This document shows positions 31,495 to 39,264 of a stretch of 43,576 bases of DNA, one piece after another. The stretch comes from CAYOPE01 sp964405805. GTDB lineage: Bacteria; Patescibacteriota; Doudnabacteria; UBA920; O2-02-FULL-48-8. The position numbers and the translations under genes are program-made. Each line of letters starts with the position of its first letter. Position 1 is the stretch's first letter. The stretch is from contig CAYOPE010000004.1 of assembly GCA_964405805.1 (NCBI GenBank), positions 1-43,576 of the forward strand, given 5' to 3'. A model generated the notes under the pieces. That model saw nothing but the letters and a program-made list of their open reading frames with translations. It made no database searches and was not told where the DNA came from.

Positions 31495-31557
31495 CCGAGA
31501 CCCGAGAGACTGACAGCTCATTACTGTCTTCACTCGGGTCTTCGCTTTGTCTTTTTT
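31495..31557 (+). terminator. Cassette terminator after the M48 gene
   Basis: GAGACCCGAG pairs with CTCGGGTCTT, enclosing an inner GACAG/CTGTC stem; TTTGTCTTTTTT follows. Confidence 0.85.
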
Positions 31558-31599
31558 ATAAAATATGGCATAATACAGATAGAATCTTACTTATTTTTC

Positions 31600-32151
31600 A
31601 TGGGAAATCAAAACAAATTTTACTATTTAACTGTGAGTTTAGTAGCTTTGGTTACTTTGCTGGTCATAGGCTTAGTGAGCTACTTTATGGTTTTTAGGAC
31701 TGACTCAAATTCAAAGATTCAGACAAAGCCTAGTGAAAAAACCAACCAAGCTTCAGTGCCTGCTGATTTCGAGAATTTGCTAAATAATTCTAAAATTTAT
31801 GTGCCAGAAGTTAAGCAGAGTCAGGACATAAAAATTTCAGACCTGCCTACTAATTTATCAACCTTGCTTTTAAAGGACGCTCAAACAAGTGTCATAAAAA
31901 AAGTGACATATAATGATTTGAGTCAAGGTTTTCTTATCATTTACACAGTTGGATCTACTGTTGCAAATAGTTTTCAAAGCTTATCTTATCTCGTAGAAAA
32001 ATTACCGTTTAATCCTTATAACGGAGCGGGCACCACGGACAAAGGTATTATCGAAGCCGGAGACAATGCGTATCATTATCAAATTTTACTAAAAGCCATG
32101 GCTGATAAGAGCGAAATTAAGATAACAGCCATCAAATACTTAAGTGACTAG
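31600..32151 (+). CDS. Membrane-anchored surface-module protein A3
   Basis: A 183-residue paralogue of A1 and A2. The membrane segment (about residues 8-28) is followed by a Ser/Lys/Thr linker and the domain 'SDLPTNLSTLLLKDAQTSVIKKVTYNDLSQGFLIIY'. ATG 31600 was chosen because the longer frame runs through the upstream cassette terminator; a TATAAT-like -10 (GCATAATAC) lies about 25 bases before it. The stop overlaps the GTG start of the second YQ-tract gene by eight bases, so the two are translationally coupled. Confidence 0.7.
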   Translation: MGNQNKFYYLTVSLVALVTLLVIGLVSYFMVFRTDSNSKIQTKPSEKTNQASVPADFENLLNNSKIYVPEVKQSQDIKISDLPTNLSTLLLKDAQTSVIKKVTYNDLSQGFLIIYTVGSTVANSFQSLSYLVEKLPFNPYNGAGTTDKGIIEAGDNAYHYQILLKAMADKSEIKITAIKYLSD

Positions 32152-33385
32152 ACAAAAGATAAAAATAATTATATTTTTTCTGCTTACCTTAAGCCTCGGT
32201 TTGATTTTAGGTTTAGCCCAAAATAGCAATGCCCAGAGTTGTGCCGGCGGCACTGGTGGTGGCTGTGGTGGCTCTGATGCAGGCTCTTGTATCGGTTCAC
32301 CGCTGTCATGCATTGGCGCTGCTTGCCATGTGGAGTCCCAGCCTGTTAGTTGTTCTGGTAATGGTGATACTTGGCAGTGCCCAAACGATGTCTGCGTGTT
32401 TGATTATGAATATCCTTACCCATACCAGTATCCGTATCCTTATCAGTACGAGTATGAGTATCAATATCCTTATCCCTATCAATACGAGTACCAATACCAA
32501 TACCAGTATCAGTACCAATATCCGTACCAATACGAATACCAATATCAAACCCCGTACTCTTATCAGTATCAGTACCAATACCAATACCAGTATCAGTACG
32601 AGTATGAAACGCCACCTCCACCGCCGCCAAATGCTCCAACGCTGAATAGTGTCGGAAACGCTACTTGTGCCCAGCTGAACCTGAGTTGGACTGACAATTC
32701 GTCAGATGAAAAAGGTTTTACTGTTTGGCGCTCCACTACTTCTGGTTCTGGTTTTAGCCAGATTAATTCAGTCGGTCCAAACATCACAACTTTCGTGGAC
32801 ACGCCTCCGAGTGTGGACACGTCGTATTTCTATGTGGTCAAAGCGTTTAATGATTTTGGTGAAAGCGCTTCAAACGAACAAAGTGCACTTAATCGGAAGT
32901 GTGAAGCCTCCATGGCCAACACCAGAGTTAGATTGATTAAAGTTAATGGTGTGAATTTCTCATCAGTGGATACTATTAAAAATTCCGACACCGTCACCTA
33001 CCAAATCACCCTAGTCAACTCAGGTCCTTCCAATGCTACCATCAACTACATCTGTGACTTCCCATCATCAAACCTGACAAACTTAAGAAACCTCACTGTC
33101 TCAGGCCCTGGTTCTAGCAATGGGGGAATCACAGCTAACTCACCAACCTGTAACAATTCCTACAAATTCAATGTCTCCGGCAACAAGAATCTAGCCAACA
33201 ACTGGGTTATTACCTTTGATGGTACTGTCTCAACTGCTATCACAGACATCCAGGAAGTCATGAAAGACAGCATCAGAATCAACTTCTCTGATCCTACCAA
33301 CAAAGACTGGTCTGGCTCTGCCCCGAACATCCTTATTAACTCTACCAAAGGCAAGACCCCCAACTTCAGAGAGGTCAGTCCATGA
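32144..33385 (+). CDS. Secreted Tyr-rich alternating-repeat protein with fibronectin III domain, copy 2
   Basis: A 413-residue paralogue of the 29383 product, with GTG start inside the end of A3. Order: signal peptide (about residues 5-27), Cys/Gly-rich segment (about 28-82), alternating Tyr tract (residues 88-155; YP, YQ, YE units and one TPYS break), a Pro hinge, a fibronectin-III-like domain ('APTLNSVGNATCAQLNLSW' type, about 162-255) and a C-terminal DUF11-like domain whose last 132 residues are identical to copy 1. The N-terminal parts differ clearly. The stop overlaps the start of a minor pilin gene, so this YQ protein is made with minor pilins and may sit at the pilus tip. That role is inferred. 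Confidence 0.82.
   Translation: MTRQKIKIIIFFLLTLSLGLILGLAQNSNAQSCAGGTGGGCGGSDAGSCIGSPLSCIGAACHVESQPVSCSGNGDTWQCPNDVCVFDYEYPYPYQYPYPYQYEYEYQYPYPYQYEYQYQYQYQYQYPYQYEYQYQTPYSYQYQYQYQYQYQYEYETPPPPPPNAPTLNSVGNATCAQLNLSWTDNSSDEKGFTVWRSTTSGSGFSQINSVGPNITTFVDTPPSVDTSYFYVVKAFNDFGESASNEQSALNRKCEASMANTRVRLIKVNGVNFSSVDTIKNSDTVTYQITLVNSGPSNATINYICDFPSSNLTNLRNLTVSGPGSSNGGITANSPTCNNSYKFNVSGNKNLANNWVITFDGTVSTAITDIQEVMKDSIRINFSDPTNKDWSGSAPNILINSTKGKTPNFREVSP
32405..32608 (+). repeat. Hexanucleotide (TAYCAR-type) tandem tract, copy 2
   Basis: A 68-codon tract encoding Tyr-Gln/Glu/Pro units. It is shorter than copy 1, and the mix of units differs. Confidence 0.9.
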
Positions 33386-33386
33386 A
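32987..33386 (+). repeat. 400-base direct repeat, copy 2
   Basis: Identical to 30274-30673. Here its final ATGAA is the functional start of the next gene, which suggests this is the source copy. Confidence 0.95.
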
Positions 33387-34008
33387 ACAGCAGAGAGGAC
33401 AAAGCTTAATCGAGACCATTGTCGCAATCTTTATCCTAACCTCATCTTTAATCGGAGGTTTGGGTTTAACTATCTACGCTTTTTCTGGTTCGACCAATTC
33501 ACAAAACGAGTTCCTAGCATCTAACCTGGCTCGCGAAGGGGTAGAAGTCATCCGGACGATCCGCGATTCGAGCTGGCTTTCAGGTGATAAGCAGGGAGGC
33601 GCTGCTGATTTACAAACTTGTGCTGATATTGGTAGTAAGCTCTGTTATCCACAAGCCTACAGTGGCATTAATGCTGGAAATCAGAGAATCGTGTTTGATA
33701 CACTGACCAGTTCTTGGGCGTTAGTCAGTAATCCAGTAAATTATAATTTGTATTTGCAAGCAGATGGTACGTATTCTAGTGTCACGAATGGTGCTTCTGT
33801 CTTTGGGCGCATGATTAACATCAGTTTTAACTCCAACGCTCCGTATACGAATCAAAACTCTAATCAAGAAATGATTGTTAAGTCAGTAGTTGCTTGGCGA
33901 GGGAAAGGATGTACTAGTTTTACTTCTACAGACAATCTGTTAACTCTTTCCACGCCCTGCAAGACAGTGGTCGAAGAGCACATGACTAACTGGAAGGATT
34001 ATAAATGA
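33382..34008 (+). CDS. PilV-like minor pilin
   Basis: A 208-residue prepilin-like protein. The leader MKQQRG is followed by QSLIETIVAIFILTSSLIGGLGLTIY, with Glu5 kept and Phe1 replaced by Gln, as in several PilV/GspI-type minor pilins. The globular part contains 'NLAREGVEVIRTIRDSSWL', typical of PilV relatives. The ATG overlaps the YQ gene stop (ATGA), and its own end overlaps the next gene by four bases. Minor pilins of this kind prime assembly and present adhesins at the pilus tip. Confidence 0.85.
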   Translation: MKQQRGQSLIETIVAIFILTSSLIGGLGLTIYAFSGSTNSQNEFLASNLAREGVEVIRTIRDSSWLSGDKQGGAADLQTCADIGSKLCYPQAYSGINAGNQRIVFDTLTSSWALVSNPVNYNLYLQADGTYSSVTNGASVFGRMINISFNSNAPYTNQNSNQEMIVKSVVAWRGKGCTSFTSTDNLLTLSTPCKTVVEEHMTNWKDYK

Positions 34009-34565
34009 CACGTATCACGTATCGCGGGTCACGTCTCAAGGGGTTTACCCTGATTGAAGCAGTGGTGGCTACTGCAGTATTTGCTTTTACTATTGTTTCG
34101 ATTTTAGGAGTTTACGTAGCTACTACCAAACTTGATCGGAAAAGCAGAGCGGAAAGAGCAGTTTCCCAAAACGGCCGTTTCATCATGGAGTTTCTAGCCA
34201 AAGAAATCCGCAATGGGACGATAGATTACTCTAGCTACCCGGGCGGTACGGTTTCCACCACTACAGATTTGTTTTTAGAAAATCAAGCCAATGAACTTGA
34301 GCATCTTTTTAAAAGTGGCAATGATATGATTTTAAACAAAGGTTCAAATGTCAACATGAATTCGGCTTCTGTAAAAGTGACGAAGTTGGATTTTTATATC
34401 AAACCAGTGGGAAATCCTTTCACTGTCGCGAAAACTTTTAACGAACAGCCGCACGTCACTGTGATTTTACAGCTGCAATCAAACTATGGAACTCGGACGA
34501 ATGATATAGCTACTCTTAATTTAGAAGATACTTTTGCCGTTCGAATTTATCCAAGTCGAGAATAA
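34005..34565 (+). CDS. PilW/GspJ-like minor pilin
   Basis: A 186-residue protein. An 11-residue basic leader (ending RLKG) is cut before FTLIEAVVATAVFAFTIVSILGVYV. Then 'RAVSQNGRFIMEFLAKEIRNGTIDY', the signature helix of PilW/GspJ-type minor pilins, and a beta C-terminal domain. It overlaps the PilV-like gene by four bases (ATGA) and ends one base before the next gene. Confidence 0.87.
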   Translation: MTRITYRGSRLKGFTLIEAVVATAVFAFTIVSILGVYVATTKLDRKSRAERAVSQNGRFIMEFLAKEIRNGTIDYSSYPGGTVSTTTDLFLENQANELEHLFKSGNDMILNKGSNVNMNSASVKVTKLDFYIKPVGNPFTVAKTFNEQPHVTVILQLQSNYGTRTNDIATLNLEDTFAVRIYPSRE

Positions 34566-34566
34566 C

Positions 34567-35331
34567 ATGAAAAAACAAGCAGGTGTTACGTTGATAATAT
34601 CAATTCTAATAATGTCAGCTGTGGCTCTGGCTAGTGTCGCTGTGGCCGCGTTTGCTCTTTCAGAAATTCGTTCATCCAGAGCAGTCGCGTTAACTGAACC
34701 TGCGATTTCTGCTTCAGAAACAGCCGGGGAGCAAGGATTGTGGGCGATTAAACGCGACGTCTCGCTTACCAATTGTAATTCTGGTCAGACCACAGTTAGC
34801 TTAAGCAATGGGGCAATAGTTAATTCCTGTAAAACTTATTCTAAAGCCACGATTAACCTTAAAGGTGGCGTGCCTTTTGTCTTTTTCTTATACGACCCAA
34901 ATGACCCCAATGGCAATCTCTGCATGAATCAGACTTATGATTCAGGACAGCATAGCGGGTGTGCAGGAGCAGCTATCTATACCAGCATTACGATTGTCCA
35001 CAAGGCTGGAACTTCTGATGTTTCTGTAACCACTCGTGATTTAAATGGTAATGCCTTTGCAGGCTCTGATATTACTGTAACTAGAAATTCTACAGGGACT
35101 GTAACGATTCCAGATCCGATACCGGCCACTCCGCCGACTAATGACGAACGATTAAAAGTAACTCTGTCTTCAAATACTGATACAACTATAGAGTTAAATG
35201 CTTTGCCTTTGGGACTACCAAACTATCCGACTGTGAGCGCAGGTGGCTGTGCAGCAAAAACCGCTCTTTCAGATTGTACTTCAGGAGCGGAGATATTCAA
35301 CCGTAGATTAAATATTACAGTGCCTCAGTAG
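34567..35331 (+). CDS. PilX-like minor pilin / pilus assembly protein
   Basis: A 254-residue protein with N-terminus MKKQAGVTLIISILIMSAVALASVAVAAFAL: the GVTL start and long hydrophobic helix are PilX/GspK-like, and Glu5 is absent as is common in that class. The segment 'EIRSSRAVALTEPAISASETAGEQGLWAIKRDV' fits a PilX helix. The rest is a beta-rich domain with Thr/Pro repeats and a few Cys. ATG 34567 was preferred because the longer frame overlaps the previous gene. It closes the YQ-minor pilin operon and ends two bases from the converging LysM gene. Confidence 0.8.
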   Translation: MKKQAGVTLIISILIMSAVALASVAVAAFALSEIRSSRAVALTEPAISASETAGEQGLWAIKRDVSLTNCNSGQTTVSLSNGAIVNSCKTYSKATINLKGGVPFVFFLYDPNDPNGNLCMNQTYDSGQHSGCAGAAIYTSITIVHKAGTSDVSVTTRDLNGNAFAGSDITVTRNSTGTVTIPDPIPATPPTNDERLKVTLSSNTDTTIELNALPLGLPNYPTVSAGGCAAKTALSDCTSGAEIFNRRLNITVPQ

Positions 35332-35333
35332 AC

Positions 35334-35888
35334 CTAAGGCAATTTAATGACTTGACCCGGTGTGATCAAATCAGATTTTTGAAGATTGGGATTAACCGCA
35401 ATTATATCAGCAACCGTGATATTAAATTGCTTGGCGATACTTGAAAGAGTATCGTTTGATTTGATGGTATAAATTTTTCCATCGACTTTACTAGTAGTAG
35501 CTTGAGGAATTTTTAGGATTTGACCAGCATGCACGACAAAAGGTTCTGAAAGATCATTAATCTGCGCAATCGAATCCCACCGGACATTGTATTGTTGGCT
35601 GATATTAAAGAGAGTGTCACCATTCTTAACAGTATACTGGGTAAATTGAGAGTCAGGAGCAGGAGTGGTCTCGGTTGTGGACTCGCCGAGGACTTGTTGT
35701 GTTACGGCTTCAGTTGTTTTATTATTATTTGAGGAAGAGGATGAGTGTGAGGGCCATAAATTGATAGTCAGAAGCACACTTCCAATCAAAAAAAGTACCC
35801 CAGCAGTAGTCAACTTCACGTCCCGTCTAGAAGAGGGAGTGATTTGAGCACGTAACTCGGGTGATAAGTGGGGTTTGATATATTTCAT
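35334..35888 (-). CDS. Membrane-anchored protein with two LysM domains
   Basis: A 184-residue exported protein. It has a basic cytoplasmic N-terminus, one membrane segment (about residues 27-46), a Ser/Thr/Asn linker and two LysM domains (about 87-130 and 138-183), each with the YTVKNGDTL/YTIKSNDTL start, I-A/S helix and G-Q-(I/V)-(L/I)-K-(I/L)-P end. LysM domains bind N-acetylglucosamine in peptidoglycan. With no enzyme domain, it probably links membrane and wall or recruits others. It converges with the PilX-like gene; a 30-base palindrome lies just upstream of its start. Confidence 0.93.
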   Translation of the reverse strand: MKYIKPHLSPELRAQITPSSRRDVKLTTAGVLFLIGSVLLTINLWPSHSSSSSNNNKTTEAVTQQVLGESTTETTPAPDSQFTQYTVKNGDTLFNISQQYNVRWDSIAQINDLSEPFVVHAGQILKIPQATTSKVDGKIYTIKSNDTLSSIAKQFNITVADIIAVNPNLQKSDLITPGQVIKLP

Positions 35889-35905
35889 CTCTCGATTTTG
35901 GTTTT

Positions 35906-35935
35906 TCCGCCAGAGGCGGATCCGCCTCTGGCGGA
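35906..35935. repeat. Perfect 30-base GC-rich palindrome
   Basis: TCCGCCAGAGGCGGA followed immediately by its exact reverse complement. It lies between the divergent LysM and ligA genes. Each half can itself fold (CCGCC/GGCGG). Confidence 0.95.
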
Positions 35936-35978
35936 CTTACTCTCTTATTTGCTTTGATTTTACGATATTAAAAACTCT

Positions 35979-37958
35979 ATGTCAAAGATAAGTGAAAAAG
36001 ACGTTAGGCAACGAATGGAAAAGTTGTCTAAACAGATAAATACGCTTCGATTTCGCTATCATGTACAGGATGATCCTACTGTAACTGATGAAGTTTATGA
36101 TTCTCTGACGCAGGAATTGCTTGAACTTGAAGTGAAATATCCACAGTATAAATCCAAGAATTCACCAACGCAGCGCGTGGGTGGTGTGGCGCTGGATAAA
36201 TTTGAAAAAGTCAGTCACAAGCTTCGGATGCTGTCGCTTTCCGATGCATTTTCTGAGGAAGAAATGAAAGACTGGCAGCAGCGCATCCAGAAAATTTTAC
36301 CAGATGAGAAATTCGACTACTTTTGTGAGCTAAAGTTTGATGGACTCGCCATCAGTTTGCGCTATGAGAAGGGCGAGCTAGCCATTGCTGCGACTAGAGG
36401 CGACGGGTTTATCGGTGAGAATGTCACAGAGAACATCAGAACTATTCAATCAGTGCCTTTGGAAGTCGATAGTCGAAAAGATTTGGAGATCAGAGGCGAA
36501 GCAGTCATGCCAAAGGAAGCTTGGAAAGCTCTAAACAAACAGCAAGAAAAAGAAGGTAAACAGCTCTATGCCAATACTAGAAACGCAGCCGCAGGCTCTA
36601 TCAGACAGTTAGATCCGAAAATTACGGCCTCAAGAAAGCTGCAATACTATGCTTATGACATAGTTACTGATTTGGATCAGAAGACTCATGCTGAAGTTCA
36701 CAAAAAGATTAGAGATTTCGGATTCAGGATTACAGAACACCAAAAGCACTGCAAAAATTTAGCCGAAGTTTTTGAATTTTATAGGAACATTGAGAAAATC
36801 CGCGAGAAGTTGCCATTTGGAATTGACGGCATCGTGGTGTCTGTAAATGACATTAGAATTTTTCAAAGGCTCGGAGTAGTAGGCAAGGCCCCTCGTGGCA
36901 TGATTGCTTTCAAGTTTGCGCCAGAGCAAGTGACGACAGTGGTTGAGAATATTTCAGTAAATGTTGGCAGAACGGGAAAACTGACACCAGTGGCTCATTT
37001 GCGACCTGTTTTCGTCGGTGGGACCACAGTTTCCCGGGCTACTTTACATAATGAAGATGAGATTAAGCGTTTGGATGTGCGGATCGGTGATACAGTGGTA
37101 ATTCAGCGAGCGGGAGACGTGATTCCAGATGTAGTGGAAGTGTTACCCAAGATGCGCATAGGTAAAGAGAAGAAATTCAGCATGCCTAAGCACTGTCCGG
37201 TTTGTAAAGAAACTGTTGAACGTCGTGGTGTAGATTGGTTCTGTACCAATGATGACTGCCCCACGAAAAATATCCGCGCCATGGAGCACTTTGTCTCCGC
37301 ATTTAACATTTATACTATTGGCCCGAAAATTTTGCGCAGGTTTAAAGAAGAAGGATTGATCTCGGATGTCGTGGATTTGTTTCATCTAAAAAAGGAAGAT
37401 ATCCAGTCCTTGGAACGGTTCGGCGAAAAATCTGCCCAAAATATTATCACTTCCATACAGGCCTGTAAGCAAGTAAGTCTCCCAAACTTTATTTTCGCTC
37501 TCGGTATTCCGCACGTGGGAGAAGAAACTGCTTTTGATCTTTCTCAGCGCTTCGGATCGATCGAGAAAATCATAGGAGCCTCGAAAGAAGAGATCAATGC
37601 CATCCCCAACATTGGCGAAATAGTAGCAGAGTCAGTGCATCAGTGGTTTTCGAAAAAACACAATCAAGACCTGGTACACAATTTAGTCAAAGCAGGTGTC
37701 AGCATTGAGAACATGAAAGTCCATAAAACAGCTTTGACAGGAAAAAGCATTGTGGTCACAGGATCACTTGATTCCATGTCTCGTGAAGAAGCGAAAGAAG
37801 CAGTGCGCAAAGCTGGCGGCGACTGGGTTTCTTCAGTTTCGAAAAAAACTGATTATGTCGTAGTGGGAGAGAGTCCGGGATCCAAAGCTGATAAGGCCGC
37901 GAAGTTAGGAGTGAAAACTCTCGGCGAAAAAGAATTTTTGAAATTACTTGGTAAGTAA
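35979..37958 (+). CDS. ligA: NAD-dependent DNA ligase LigA
   Basis: Seals nicks during replication and repair using NAD+. The 659 residues have every family part: the Ia domain (about 1-65), the adenylation domain with active-site Lys119 in CELKFDGLAIS, 'TRGDGFIGENVTENIRTI', 'RGEAVMPKEAW' and 'FKFAPEQ', an OB fold, the Cys4 zinc finger (CPVC...CTNDDCP), helix-hairpin-helix repeats and a C-terminal BRCT domain ('KSIVVTGSLDSMSREEAKEAV'). The length is normal. The start lies just after an AT-rich promoter region without a ribosome site. Its TAA overlaps the next ATG by one base. Confidence 0.98.
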   Translation: MSKISEKDVRQRMEKLSKQINTLRFRYHVQDDPTVTDEVYDSLTQELLELEVKYPQYKSKNSPTQRVGGVALDKFEKVSHKLRMLSLSDAFSEEEMKDWQQRIQKILPDEKFDYFCELKFDGLAISLRYEKGELAIAATRGDGFIGENVTENIRTIQSVPLEVDSRKDLEIRGEAVMPKEAWKALNKQQEKEGKQLYANTRNAAAGSIRQLDPKITASRKLQYYAYDIVTDLDQKTHAEVHKKIRDFGFRITEHQKHCKNLAEVFEFYRNIEKIREKLPFGIDGIVVSVNDIRIFQRLGVVGKAPRGMIAFKFAPEQVTTVVENISVNVGRTGKLTPVAHLRPVFVGGTTVSRATLHNEDEIKRLDVRIGDTVVIQRAGDVIPDVVEVLPKMRIGKEKKFSMPKHCPVCKETVERRGVDWFCTNDDCPTKNIRAMEHFVSAFNIYTIGPKILRRFKEEGLISDVVDLFHLKKEDIQSLERFGEKSAQNIITSIQACKQVSLPNFIFALGIPHVGEETAFDLSQRFGSIEKIIGASKEEINAIPNIGEIVAESVHQWFSKKHNQDLVHNLVKAGVSIENMKVHKTALTGKSIVVTGSLDSMSREEAKEAVRKAGGDWVSSVSKKTDYVVVGESPGSKADKAAKLGVKTLGEKEFLKLLGK

Positions 37959-39181
37959 TGGAATTTTTGCGAATAAAAAATAGAAGAATCGCTTGGGCTT
38001 TTTTGATTATCGTAATAGTTTTTATTGTTCTCAGTATTCCTTTTAAGGACGGTCGTTCTACATATGCTTACTGGGAACTGATTCGTGACCTGGGTCAGAT
38101 TAGACAAATCGATCAAGGGCGACTAGTCGAGCTGGGTCCTATTTCAAGCTTGGGAGATTTTCATTTCGGACCCATTTATTATTATCTGGCTTTTCCTTTC
38201 GTAAAGATTTTAGATTTTAAACTTTATTCGCTAGCTTTGACTAGCGCTTTTTTTATGCTGCTGTGTGTGATCGGCAGTTTCGTGCTGATTAAAGACTGGT
38301 TTAAAAATGAAATACTAGCGTTCTTAACTTTTGCTAGTATGGCCATCTCCATCATGACTTTTCAGCTGACCAAATACGGTTCTAACCCGAACTTCATCCC
38401 GTTTTTTATTGTTTTATTTTTTTATTCGTTGAGGAAACTCATAGACGAACCGAAAAATTTAATGCAAACGATAATTCTTGCTGTTAGTTTTGCTGTCTTA
38501 ACCCAGCTTCACGCCGTAACCCTTCTTGCTATTCCCATAATTTTAGTTTTGACGTATATTACTACGAATTTGAAAAGAGTACCGATTCGGAGCATCATAG
38601 TTTTTCTCTTCGTCAATTTGGTTTTGTATTATCCATACTTGCACTACGAATTCACTCACCACTTTAGTAATACTCAGGCTCTGATGCATTTATCAAATGG
38701 AGCCAACGGCTCCTGGGAAATGTACTATTCGCATCTGATTCAATTTGTTTCTTTTTTTATTAACCCGATTTTGTCTACACATAGTTTTTTTGATGCTTTA
38801 GATATTGGCGGAACTTGGTTTACTATTTTGGTGGCTGTTGTGTTTGGTCTAGCTCCTATCGTTTGGATTGTAAATAAGCGTCACAGAAAATATTTATTTT
38901 CAGAAATTATTCATGCCGATGCTATAACCAAAAAACTTTTGTGGTTTTGGTTTCTGGTGCCTGCCATAATTTTTATTTTACCCCTGGGTCGCACGTCGAA
39001 TTTTCAGTATTATTATTTTTTTATTCTTTATCCGATAGTTTTTGGACCATTTGCATATGGTCTGATCTGGCTTTTTCGCCAAGGTTTGAACTACACAGTG
39101 ATTTATTGTATTTTAGCCTTTTTGTTACTGCAAGCTTTACAAATATATTTGTATATAAATTTCGTTAGGGGTTTGGTCTGA
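37958..39181 (+). CDS. Polytopic membrane protein, probable GT-C glycosyltransferase
   Basis: A 407-residue protein with about ten membrane segments. An early acidic loop contains 'YAYWELIRDLGQIRQIDQGRLVELGP' and 'GDFHFGPIYYYL', resembling the first periplasmic loop of GT39/ArnT-type enzymes, which transfer sugars from polyprenyl-phosphate carriers. The second-loop and C-terminal motifs are not clear enough to name the donor. Such enzymes glycosylate pilins or surface polymers in other bacteria. It starts on the last base of the ligA stop. Confidence 0.7.
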   Translation: MEFLRIKNRRIAWAFLIIVIVFIVLSIPFKDGRSTYAYWELIRDLGQIRQIDQGRLVELGPISSLGDFHFGPIYYYLAFPFVKILDFKLYSLALTSAFFMLLCVIGSFVLIKDWFKNEILAFLTFASMAISIMTFQLTKYGSNPNFIPFFIVLFFYSLRKLIDEPKNLMQTIILAVSFAVLTQLHAVTLLAIPIILVLTYITTNLKRVPIRSIIVFLFVNLVLYYPYLHYEFTHHFSNTQALMHLSNGANGSWEMYYSHLIQFVSFFINPILSTHSFFDALDIGGTWFTILVAVVFGLAPIVWIVNKRHRKYLFSEIIHADAITKKLLWFWFLVPAIIFILPLGRTSNFQYYYFFILYPIVFGPFAYGLIWLFRQGLNYTVIYCILAFLLLQALQIYLYINFVRGLV

Positions 39182-39214
39182 TTTGTAATTTAGAATCTTT
39201 CGTGTTACCATGCC

Positions 39215-39262
39215 TATAATTTGAGCGAATTAATCGCTCACTTGAGTCTCCGAAGGAGGAAC
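39215..39262 (+). promoter_or_regulatory. Promoter -10, hairpin leader and ribosome site of the phosphoribosyltransferase cassette
   Basis: TATAAT (39215-39220) is followed by GAGCGA/TCGCTC, then CTCCGAAGGAGGA, seven bases before ATG 39265. No convincing -35 is seen. Confidence 0.65.
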
Positions 39263-39264
39263 TC

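Noticed and set aside
29641..32608. Tandem short repeats resembling a CRISPR array or satellite
   Set aside because: The six-base units lie in frame within two secreted proteins, vary only at Tyr/Gln/Glu/Pro codons and have no spacers.
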